From contig NZ_JAAIYA010000042.1 of the NCBI RefSeq assembly GCF_010894405.1, positions 1-64,000 of the forward strand: a DNA stretch of 64,000 nt. Direction: 5' to 3'. The position numbers and the translations under genes were made by a program. Source of the stretch: Pyxidicoccus caerfyrddinensis. Its GTDB lineage: Bacteria; Myxococcota; Myxococcia; Myxococcales; Myxococcaceae. This document shows, piece by piece, positions 24,399 through 30,950 of this stretch (its first letter is position 1; the number at the start of each line of letters is the position of its first letter). The notes beneath the pieces are model-generated. The model saw nothing but the letters and a program-made list of their open reading frames with translations, was not told where the DNA came from and did not search any database.

Positions 24399-25694
24399 TT
24401 GAGCTCGAAGAAGCCCGGCCGCAATGACCCGTGCCCCTGTGGGAGCGGCCTGAAGTACAAGGTCTGCCATGCCGCCGAGGACCGGGCGAAGGCCGTGCCG
24501 CCCCCCGCTCCCGCGCACCCACTCGCCGCGGACCTGAAGACGGCGATGGAGATTCTGGGAGACCCGGACACGACCCGGTTGTCCGGGTGCCTGGTGCGCC
24601 TGGGCGCGCTGCTGGGGGAGTGGGGCCCCGCGCCCGGCCTGCGCTTCGACGCGAAGGCATTCGCCGACCACGTGGGCCCGGAGCTGGCGCGGCTGTCCGA
24701 CAAGGAAGGCCAGGACGCCACCAGCGCCCGGCGCGAGCTGCTCGTCGGGACGGTCCGCGCGCTGGGCACGCCCGCGTTCATGGAGCAGCTCGGCACGGCG
24801 CTGCTCGGGCGCGCCTCCGTGCCGGGGCTCCCCGCTGGAGACCGGCAGGTGCTGAGCGTGGGGGTGTTGTTCGCCTCGGCGTCGAAGAAGCTCGGCCGCT
24901 CGCGTCCGGAGGACAACCCGCTGCTGGACGTGGTGTTCGACGTGCAGTTCCGCGAGTGGAGCGCGAAGCACGCGGAGCTGGTGAAGAAGTACGAGGCGCT
25001 CGCCGGCGGCTTCGCCGAGGAGACGCTGCCACCCGAGGCGCGCGAGGCCCTCCAGCAGGCTCGCGGGGGTGACGTGGACGCGCTGCTGCGCTACGTGCAG
25101 TCGGACCCGGGAATCGCCGAGCGCATCGCCCGCGAGGCCCGGGAGCGCGCCGCTCGCGTCGAGGCCCGGATGCGCGAGCCCTCCTCTCCGCCCGTCTTCG
25201 CGCCCGAGGAGGAGCTATGGCTCACCTGCGTCCTCTGGGAGCCGATGCAGGCGCTGAAGTCCCTGCCGCAGGACGCGGAGCCGGCGACGCGGCGGGAGGC
25301 CGTGACGACGCTGATGCGCGCGGTGAAGGGCGCGCTCGACGAGGACTTCCTGTCGGGGTTGCTGGGGCGCCTGCGGGAGAAGGCGAAGGACGCGTCCGCT
25401 GACGAGGCCACCCGTGCGGCCTTCATGGACACCGCCATCGCCTTCGAGGCGGAGCCCGCGCGCATGACGCTCGCCGCGCTGCTCACCTCGCGGCAGGAGG
25501 CCGTGGGGCGCTCGGCCGAGGAGATGGTCATGCTCGCGGACCTCAAGGCGCTCACCACGTGGACGCCGGAGACGTTCGAGCCCTACCGGGAGCTGCTGAC
25601 GACCATGGGCCTGCCGGCCGCCGCCGCGCGCATCCAGCGCTGCCAGGAGTGGCTGCGCGAGCACCCGGTGACGCTGCGGCCCGAGACGGCGTAG
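24399..25694 (+). CDS. SEC-C motif protein, helical, unknown function
   Basis: 431 residues. The start carries the zinc-binding SEC-C motif GRNDPCPCGSGLKYKVCH, as at the C-terminus of SecA. The rest is all-helical with no motif I know. The frame is open far upstream through the preceding gene; the TTG at 24399 is preferred because GAGG is 6-8 bases upstream and the SEC-C motif then lies right at the N-terminus, as is common in such proteins. Possibly a nucleic-acid or chaperone-associated protein; the function is not known. Confidence 0.72.
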   Translation: MSSKKPGRNDPCPCGSGLKYKVCHAAEDRAKAVPPPAPAHPLAADLKTAMEILGDPDTTRLSGCLVRLGALLGEWGPAPGLRFDAKAFADHVGPELARLSDKEGQDATSARRELLVGTVRALGTPAFMEQLGTALLGRASVPGLPAGDRQVLSVGVLFASASKKLGRSRPEDNPLLDVVFDVQFREWSAKHAELVKKYEALAGGFAEETLPPEAREALQQARGGDVDALLRYVQSDPGIAERIAREARERAARVEARMREPSSPPVFAPEEELWLTCVLWEPMQALKSLPQDAEPATRREAVTTLMRAVKGALDEDFLSGLLGRLREKAKDASADEATRAAFMDTAIAFEAEPARMTLAALLTSRQEAVGRSAEEMVMLADLKALTTWTPETFEPYRELLTTMGLPAAAARIQRCQEWLREHPVTLRPETA

Positions 25695-25723
25695 GTCGCC
25701 GCCGGGCCGCTTGCAGCGTGAGG

Positions 25724-26251
25724 TCAGAGCCGGCGCAGCTCGGCGTCCGCGCGCCGCACGTGGTCCACGTCGAGCGTGTGCCTGCGCGAGTCCGTGGCGT
25801 CGTAGACGACGGTGACTTCCGTGCCGACCTGAAGCTCGTCCAGCGGGCCGCCCGCGAAGAGGGTGGCGTAGACGCCCTCGCGCACCTGGCCCTGGTCGTC
25901 CACGAAGCGGTAGGTGAGCCTGCTGCTGCGCTTGCGCTCGTGGTGGATGTGGACGACGCGGCCCACCACCGGCACGCCGTCCCGCAGCAGCAACCCCTGG
26001 CGCTTCGACTGCCGGAAGCCATACAGGCTCAGCCCCGCGCCGAAGGAGATGAACACGAGGCTCGCACCCAGCTTTGCCGACGACGGGGCAGGTTGCCGGC
26101 CCTGCGCGCGGGCCACGGGCCGCAGCGGCCTCGCGACAGTCGGGTCATCGTTGGCGCTCGGGTCCTGGAGCAGCTCGCCGCCGATGACCACACCCAGCAC
26201 CAGCAGGACCAGGCCCGTGAGGATGGGCACGCTCGGGTTCTCGCGAATCAT
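25724..26251 (-). CDS. DUF3592-like membrane protein
   Basis: 175 residues. Two hydrophobic segments (about 7-27 and 60-82), then a soluble beta domain with GVPVVGRVVHIHHE, LTYRFVDDQG, and GTEVTVVYDATDSRRH, the layout of DUF3592 proteins. Their function is unknown. ATG 26251 starts MIRENPSVP right before the first helix. It shares its strand with the TetR gene 53 bp upstream, which may read into it. Confidence 0.7.
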   Translation of the reverse strand: MIRENPSVPILTGLVLLVLGVVIGGELLQDPSANDDPTVARPLRPVARAQGRQPAPSSAKLGASLVFISFGAGLSLYGFRQSKRQGLLLRDGVPVVGRVVHIHHERKRSSRLTYRFVDDQGQVREGVYATLFAGGPLDELQVGTEVTVVYDATDSRRHTLDVDHVRRADAELRRL

Positions 26252-26304
26252 CTCGGGCGGGACTGTAGCGCGGGGCTCGAGTCCGCCGCGAACCGGCGCC
26301 CGCG

Positions 26305-26901
26305 TCAGTCGCGGGGTTCCGACGTCTCCGCCAGCAGCACGGAGGCGCGGCGGGCCGCCAGGAGCATCTCGTCGGAGAGGGGTGTCCCCTCCGTCGCCTT
26401 CGCGATGCTCAGCGCCCCGATGCAGAGCGCGTAGGCCGCCATCGCGCGCTCCCGGGCGCTCGCGCGGGCGTCTCCGGAGAGATTCTCGGCGATGCCCTGC
26501 ACCATCAGGTCCGCCTCCCGGGAGAGCGTCTCCTTCAGCGCAGGCTCTCCGCGCGCCACGTCGGACAGCACCGCGGGCAGCGGGCACGCGGGCACCTGGG
26601 CGTCACGGTGGGCCCGGGAGAGGTAGCGCCGCACGAGGTGGCTCATCCACTCCACGCCTCGCAGGTCCTCAATCCCCTGGAACCACTCCCCCCTGCGCTT
26701 CGACATGATGCGCGAGAGCGACTCGACGAGGAGCGCCTGCTTCGAGCCGAAGTGCGCATAGAAGCCGCCCACCGTCAGCCCGGCGGCGCGCATCACGTTC
26801 TCCACGCTCGTCGCGGAGAACCCCTGCCGGCGAAAGAGCCCGCTCGCCGCCTCCAGGATGCGCTCGTGTGTCGCCTGCTTCTGCTCCGGGGGATGCCCCA
26901 T
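26305..26901 (-). CDS. TetR family regulator, divergent from thiolase
   Basis: 198 residues. N-terminal TetR helix-turn-helix: ERILEAASGLFRRQGFSATSVENVMRAAG followed by GGFYAHFGSK is the class signature (quoted in parts: ILEAASGLF, GFSATSVENV, GGFYAHFGSKQAL). The C-terminal ligand domain contains PACPLPAVLSDVARGEP, typical of the QacR/NemR-like subfamily with a conserved Cys (CPL). AGGAGACACC lies before ATG 26901. It is divergent from a thiolase gene with 198 bp between and probably represses it and itself; the ligand may be an acyl-CoA or an electrophile. Confidence 0.85.
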   Translation of the reverse strand: MGHPPEQKQATHERILEAASGLFRRQGFSATSVENVMRAAGLTVGGFYAHFGSKQALLVESLSRIMSKRRGEWFQGIEDLRGVEWMSHLVRRYLSRAHRDAQVPACPLPAVLSDVARGEPALKETLSREADLMVQGIAENLSGDARASARERAMAAYALCIGALSIAKATEGTPLSDEMLLAARRASVLLAETSEPRD

Positions 26902-26920
26902 CCAGGTGTCTCCTCGCTGC

Positions 26921-26944
26921 TCCGGATTATAGCCATCATCCGGA
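26921..26944. promoter_or_regulatory. Candidate operator of the divergent TetR regulator
   Basis: TCCGGAT (26921-26927) and ATCCGGA (26938-26944) are perfect inverted arms with a 10-base spacer, 19 bp upstream of the regulator's ATG. Arm spacing fits a TetR dimer or dimer pair. Support is position and symmetry only. Confidence 0.45.
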
Positions 26945-27015
26945 ATCCGGTCTCGAACCCCGGCGCCTCTCCTCTGACGGACTGTCCGCCCATGGACCCG
27001 GGGTGCGAATTGGGA

Positions 27016-27044
27016 TTGCGACCATATTATGCTTGAAATATTGT
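27016..27044 (+). promoter_or_regulatory. Candidate sigma-70 promoter for the thiolase operon
   Basis: TTGCGA (27016-27021) and TATTGT (27039-27044) are separated by 17 bp inside the only AT-rich patch of this intergenic region, 56 bp before the thiolase ATG. The patch also contains inverted ATATT/AATAT. Confidence 0.45.
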
Positions 27045-27099
27045 TGTGCCGCGTTGACCGGGGCACGAGGCCTCGCCGCGAGTGGGAAGGGGTTTGCCG

Positions 27100-28332
27100 A
27101 TGGATGCCTACATTCTGGATGCGGTCCGGACGCCACGGGCCCGGGCGAAGCCTGGGAAGGGCGCGCTCAGCGGGCTGCACCCGCAGGAGCTGCTGGCGCA
27201 GACGCTGCAACAGCTTCCACAGCGCACGAGCGTGGACGTATCGGAAGTCGACGACGTGGTGATTGGCTGCGTGGCCCAGGTGGAGGCCCAGGGCGCCAAC
27301 ATCGCCCGGCAGGCGCTGCTGGCCGCCAACTGGCCCATCACGGTGCCGGCGTTCAGCCTCAACCGCTTCTGCGGCTCGGGCCTGCAGGCGCTGTCGCTGG
27401 CCGCCATGGGCGTGGCCTCGGGAGCGCAGCGGCTGGTGGTGGCTGGCGGCGTCGAGCAGATGAGCCGGCTGGGCCTGGGGGCGGACGGCGGCGGGACGGA
27501 CGGGGGCAACACCCGTCTGCGCGACCGCCTCTTCCAGGTGCCCCAGGGCATCTCCGCCGACCTCATCGCCACGCTGGAGGGATTCTCCCGCTCGGAGCTG
27601 GATGCGTTCGGCCTCCGCTCCCAGCAGCTCGCCACGCGAGCGCAGGCGGAGGGGCGCTTCAGCCGGAGCCTCTTCCCCGTGAAGCACCCGGACACCGGCG
27701 AGGTGCTGCTGGCCGCCGATGACTCTCCGCGCGCGGACACGTCGCTCGAGAAGCTGGCGGCGCTCTCTGCTTCCTTCACCCAGCTGGGCGCCCAGGTCGC
27801 TGGCCCCCATGGCGAGACGCTGGATGCGCTGGCGGTGCGCGCATGGCCCCGCGCCCGCGAGGTGCGGCACCTGCACACGGCCGGCACGTCCAGCGGAATC
27901 GTGGACGGCGCGGCGGCCATGCTGGTGGCTTCCGGTGACTACGTGCGGGCCCACGGGCTCAAGCCCCGCGCGAAGGTGCGGGCCGTCTCCGCGGTGGGGA
28001 GCGACCCGGTGTTGATGCTGACGGGGCCGGCTCCCGCCGCGCTCAAGGCCCTCAAGGCCGCGGGCATGTCGGCGCGCGACGTGGACCTGTGGGAAATCAA
28101 CGAGGCCTTCGCGGCCGTCGTCCTCCAGACGGCGCGCGCGCTGGAGGTGGACCTGGAGCGCGTCAACGTCAACGGCGGCGCCATCGCCCTCGGCCATCCG
28201 TTGGGCGCCACCGGCAACATGCTCGTGAGCACCGCCATGGACGAGCTGGAGCGGCGCGGTGGCACGGTGGCCCTCGTCGCGTTGTGCACGAGCGGCGGTC
28301 AGGCGGTGGCGGCGGTGCTCGAGCGCGTGTAG
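27100..28332 (+). CDS. Acetyl-CoA acyltransferase (thiolase)
   Basis: 410 residues. Thiolase family marks: C91 in LNRFCGSGLQ (acyl-enzyme nucleophile), VAGGVEQMSR, EINEAFAAV, H366 in ALGHPLGATG, and C396 in ALCTSGGQ. It either cleaves 3-ketoacyl-CoA in beta-oxidation or condenses acetyl-CoA units; with no hydratase/dehydrogenase partner next to it, this cannot be decided. ATG 27100 follows a weak Shine-Dalgarno and starts MDAYILDAVRTP, the normal N-terminus. A DsbA-fold isomerase follows 22 bp later, and a TetR regulator is divergent upstream. Confidence 0.9.
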   Translation: MDAYILDAVRTPRARAKPGKGALSGLHPQELLAQTLQQLPQRTSVDVSEVDDVVIGCVAQVEAQGANIARQALLAANWPITVPAFSLNRFCGSGLQALSLAAMGVASGAQRLVVAGGVEQMSRLGLGADGGGTDGGNTRLRDRLFQVPQGISADLIATLEGFSRSELDAFGLRSQQLATRAQAEGRFSRSLFPVKHPDTGEVLLAADDSPRADTSLEKLAALSASFTQLGAQVAGPHGETLDALAVRAWPRAREVRHLHTAGTSSGIVDGAAAMLVASGDYVRAHGLKPRAKVRAVSAVGSDPVLMLTGPAPAALKALKAAGMSARDVDLWEINEAFAAVVLQTARALEVDLERVNVNGGAIALGHPLGATGNMLVSTAMDELERRGGTVALVALCTSGGQAVAAVLERV

Positions 28333-29692
28333 ACCTCGCGGCCAGGAGGTCCGCATGGCCGCACCGCTGGAGTTCTGGTTTGAGTTCGGGAGCACCTATT
28401 CGTACGTAGGTGCGCTGCGAATCGAAGAGGAGTGCCGGGCCGCGGGAGTTCCGCTCCTGTGGAAGCCGTTCCTCCTCGGGCCGCTGTTCACCGCGCAGCT
28501 CGGCATCAAGGACTCGCCGTTCAACGTGAGTCCGGTTCGCGGCCGGTACATGTGGCGCGACCTGGAGCGGCTGTGCGCGAAGCACGGCCTGCCCTGGCGT
28601 CGGCCGAGCGTCTTCCCTCGAGGCACCGTCCTCGCATCCCGGGTGGCCTGCGCGGGCGAGGGCGAGCCCTGGCTCGGGGACTACATCCGCGCCGTCTTCC
28701 GCGCCAACTTCGCCGAGGACCGCGACATCGCGCAGCCGGCCGTCGTCGCGGAGATATTGCGCGGGCTCGGCGTCGACTCCGAGCGGGTGCTCGCCGCGGC
28801 CGTCACTGAGGAGAACAAGGCCCGGCTCCGCGAGAACACCGCCCAGGCCGAGGCGTTGGGCATCTTCGGCGCGCCCAACTGCGTCACCCGTGGCGAGCTG
28901 TTCTTCGGACAGGACCGCATCGGCGACGCCATCGAGTGGGCCCTGTCCGGGAACGACGGCCCGACACATGCCCGTGGTGCCTGAGTTGGTCGCTCGCGCC
29001 TCCTGTGGCGCGAGGCCCATGGGCGCCGCGAGACCTGCGGGTGTGGCGGCTTGGGGCTGCACCGCACCAGGAGGAGGAGAGCCTGCTCCGCGAGGCTTGT
29101 CAGGGTCTTCCGCCTTCGCCAGCGCGCGCCAGAGCGTCTGGGCGGAGGCGTGGACGTCGTCCTCGGACACCGGCTCATGTCGCTCGGCCCACCCACGCAC
29201 CACTTCGGTCAGCGTCCCCCAGACGAGCACCTCGCCCGCTCGGGCGCAGCCCGGCACCAGCGCACCTTCCTGCTCCCCCTGAAGGAGGACTTCGCGCACC
29301 AGGGCCCGGGCCGCACTGCCGGGCTGCTGCCGCCCGGACGTCTCCGGGTAGCGGTGCAGGAAGGTGAAGCAGAAGGGGCCCGGCAGCGCGAACGCCCAGT
29401 TCACCAGGCTGTACCAGAAGGTGAAGAACGCCTCGCGGAAGTCTATCTCCGCGGCCGCACGCAGCTCCGCGGAGGGAGTCCATTCCGCCGAGCGGCAGAA
29501 GTCGTCCTCGCTGTAGGCCTGCGCCGCCTGGGCGAAGGCCTCCTTGCTGCCGTAGCGCCGGTACAACGAGCCCACCGACATGCGCGCCACCCGGGCCAGT
29601 TCCTCCGCCGGCACGTGGTCATAGCCGCGCAGCCCCAGAACCTCCGCCACGTCGAACATCATCCCGCCGTGGTGCAGCTCCAGCAGCCCCAT
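28169..29692 (-). CDS. TetR family regulator; 3' end uncertain (open frame extends antisense through two genes)
   Basis: The first 195 residues are a TetR regulator: FDVAEVLGLRGYDHV, ARMSVGSLYRRYGSKEAFAQ, then a helical ligand domain (FTFWYSLVNWAFALPG, WGTLTEVVRGWAERH). From about 29105 downwards the frame stays open to 28169 but is Pro/Ala-rich and lies antisense to the isomerase and the thiolase end, so this tail is probably not real. In the next frame a TGA occurs at 29102-29100, right where TetR proteins end; a one-base indel or sequence error would give a normal 195-residue protein. A perfect palindrome lies 40 bp upstream of ATG 29692. Confidence 0.65.
   Translation of the reverse strand: MGLLELHHGGMMFDVAEVLGLRGYDHVPAEELARVARMSVGSLYRRYGSKEAFAQAAQAYSEDDFCRSAEWTPSAELRAAAEIDFREAFFTFWYSLVNWAFALPGPFCFTFLHRYPETSGRQQPGSAARALVREVLLQGEQEGALVPGCARAGEVLVWGTLTEVVRGWAERHEPVSEDDVHASAQTLWRALAKAEDPDKPRGAGSPPPGAVQPQAATPAGLAAPMGLAPQEARATNSGTTGMCRAVVPGQGPLDGVADAVLSEEQLATGDAVGRAEDAQRLGLGGVLAEPGLVLLSDGRGEHPLGVDAEPAQYLRDDGRLRDVAVLGEVGAEDGADVVPEPGLALARAGHPGCEDGASREDARPTPGQAVLRAQPLQVAPHVPAANRTHVERRVLDAELRGEQRPEEERLPQERNSRGPALLFDSQRTYVRIGAPELKPELQRCGHADLLAARSTRARAPPPPPDRRSCTTRRGPPCHRAAPARPWRCSRACCRWRPTDGRGRWRRR
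28355..28984 (+). CDS. 2-hydroxychromene-2-carboxylate isomerase-like (DsbA fold, kappa GST type)
   Basis: 209 residues. The start LEFWFEFGSTYSYV has the Ser of the HCCA isomerase/kappa GST family where DsbA has CxxC, and VFRANFAEDRDIAQPAVV and GIFGAPNCVTRGELFFGQDR match the family C-terminal part. These enzymes use glutathione to isomerise a chromene in aromatic (naphthalene) breakdown, though most bacterial homologues have unknown substrates. AGGAGG lies 7 bases before the ATG. Operon with the thiolase. It is overlapped on the other strand by the open extension of a TetR gene. Confidence 0.85.
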   Translation: MAAPLEFWFEFGSTYSYVGALRIEEECRAAGVPLLWKPFLLGPLFTAQLGIKDSPFNVSPVRGRYMWRDLERLCAKHGLPWRRPSVFPRGTVLASRVACAGEGEPWLGDYIRAVFRANFAEDRDIAQPAVVAEILRGLGVDSERVLAAAVTEENKARLRENTAQAEALGIFGAPNCVTRGELFFGQDRIGDAIEWALSGNDGPTHARGA

Positions 29693-29732
29693 CCCCCGTC
29701 CCCTTCCCCCACCCCGCCGGGCGGACCCTCAC

Positions 29733-29754
29733 GCGGAAGGAACGTTCCTTCCGC
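29733..29754. promoter_or_regulatory. 22-bp perfect palindrome, probable TetR operator
   Basis: GCGGAAGGAAC followed directly by its reverse complement GTTCCTTCCGC, centred 51 bp upstream of the TetR start at 29692. A perfect 22-bp palindrome next to a TetR gene is the classic operator form and suggests autoregulation. Confidence 0.75.
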
Positions 29755-29808
29755 CAATACCTTCTACCGGAGGGGGCTGACATGGGTCGGGTAGGGCGGG
29801 ACTACCTC

Positions 29809-30096
29809 TCCGGTGGGCCGCTCCGGTGCCCGACACCGGGGCCGCTGCGCCCCGTGGGCTTCGGGCTCGTGGCGCAGAGTTCCGGTGGGCCGCTCCGGTG
29901 CCCGACACCGAGGCTGCTGCGCCCCGTGGGCTTCGGGCTCGTGGCGCAGAGCTCCGGTGGGCCGCTCCGGTGCCCGACACCGGGGCTGCCGCGCCCCGTG
30001 GGCTTCGGGCTCGTGGCGTAGAGCTCCGGTGGGCAGTCGCCCAGGTCAGCCCCGGTGCGCGACACCGGGGCTATTGCGCCTCGTGGACTTCAGGGT
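29809..30096. repeat. 72-bp tandem repeat, three near-identical copies plus one degenerate copy
   Basis: Units start at 29809, 29881, 29953 and 30025, each beginning TCCGGTGGGC. The first three differ at only a few bases; the fourth keeps the start and the CGACACCGGGGCT block but has an altered interior. Each unit contains CCGGTG-CCCGA-CACCG(G), a hairpin with 5-6 bp arms. Spacers are not unique, so it is not a CRISPR. It is likely non-coding; the repeat-encoded 24-residue peptide has no ribosome-binding site that I trust. Confidence 0.85.
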
Positions 30097-30198
30097 CGGG
30101 TCGTATCGAGGGCGGCCCACCAGTCCAGGCTCCGCATCACCGCGGGATGGCGGCGATGACGAAAACCGCCGGCGTGCCCGGTTTGCTACCCCCGCGAA

Positions 30199-30819
30199 TC
30201 ATGGCGTCTTGCGGGGCGGCGCTTCCGGTCGCAGACATCTCCATGCCGCGTCCGCGAACACCTTCTCGATTCCGGGCTTCAGCTCGCCCCGGCCGCCGGC
30301 CCAGTAGCGGAGCAGTTCCTGCGCGGGCCCGAGCAGCAGCGGCATGTACGCGGTGGAAGGCAGGTGGAGCAACTGGCCTTCCTTCGCGAAGGCCTTCAGC
30401 CGGGTATAGCCCTCACGCAGGAAGTCGCCCGTCGCGGATTGAATCTCCGGCTCGGCGGCGGCCACCGCTTCTTCGCGGCGCATGCGGATGAGGTAGCGCG
30501 CCGCGTCCGGATTCGCCCGCGACCAGGTGATGTGGTGCATGACGACGGCGCGCACGAAGCCTTCCGCGTCGTGCTCGCGCTCCAGTCGGGCGCGCAGCAC
30601 CTCCTGATGCTGGCGCAGGCAGTCGATGTAGAGGGCGACCGCGATGCCCTCCTTCGCGCCGAAGTGGTGGTAGACGCTGCCCACGCTGGCGCCGCTGGAC
30701 TTGCGGATGTCCTCGATGGTCGCCGCCGCCCACCCCAGCCGGGTGAAGCACTCGAGCGCGGCATCCAGGATGGCGCGACGACTCCGCTCTCCAACGGCGC
30801 TTCTGCGTTCCTTCTCCAT
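30199..30819 (-). CDS. TetR family regulator
   Basis: 206 residues. Helix-turn-helix: RAILDAALECFTRLG, ATIEDIRKSSGAS, VGSVYHHFGAKEGIAVAL. The ligand-binding domain is helical (HHITWSRANPDAARYLIRMR). ATG 30819 is followed by the basic start MEKERRSAVG. A 19-bp operator-like palindrome sits directly against the start codon, suggesting autorepression. The neighbouring gene on the same strand upstream is a DUF885 lipoprotein ending at 30951; whether that is a target is not known. Confidence 0.85.
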   Translation of the reverse strand: MEKERRSAVGERSRRAILDAALECFTRLGWAAATIEDIRKSSGASVGSVYHHFGAKEGIAVALYIDCLRQHQEVLRARLEREHDAEGFVRAVVMHHITWSRANPDAARYLIRMRREEAVAAAEPEIQSATGDFLREGYTRLKAFAKEGQLLHLPSTAYMPLLLGPAQELLRYWAGGRGELKPGIEKVFADAAWRCLRPEAPPRKTP

Positions 30820-30820
30820 G

Positions 30821-30839
30821 GCTAGAACGGGATTCTAGC
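30821..30839. promoter_or_regulatory. Palindrome abutting a TetR start codon, probable operator
   Basis: GCTAGAA (30821-30827) and TTCTAGC (30833-30839) with a 5-base spacer, beginning one base before the ATG complement at 30817-30819. TetR operators often have this form; position predicts that bound protein would block transcription or initiation of its own gene. Confidence 0.65.
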
Positions 30840-30950
30840 GCGCCCCGGAAGCCCTGTCGTCCGGCGCACTTCCGAGAGGTTGTTCCAGTGAAATGCCGGA
30901 GTGGGGCGAGGACACGGCGACCACGTACCTCAACGGGAAGAAGCTCGTGC

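Larger units (their letters stand above)
29693..30198. other. 506-bp intergenic region with operator palindrome and tandem repeats
   Basis: Between two TetR genes. It holds the 22-bp palindrome (29733-29754), the 72-bp tandem repeat array (29809-30024 plus a degenerate copy), and then about 100 bases with no feature that I can support. Open frames across the repeats on both strands exist because 72 is a multiple of three. Confidence 0.6.

Noticed and set aside
26902..28395. Upstream extension of the divergent TetR regulator to 696 residues
   Set aside because: The extension is antisense to the thiolase; ATG 26901 with a good ribosome-binding site gives a normal TetR protein.
29782..30021. 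Repeat-encoded 79-residue protein on the + strand, and an 87-residue one on the - strand
   Set aside because: Both frames are open only because the repeat unit is a multiple of three; no convincing ribosome-binding site, and the composition is repetitive on both strands.
29809..30096. CRISPR-like array
   Set aside because: The 72-bp units are contiguous with no unique spacers, and no cas gene is near.
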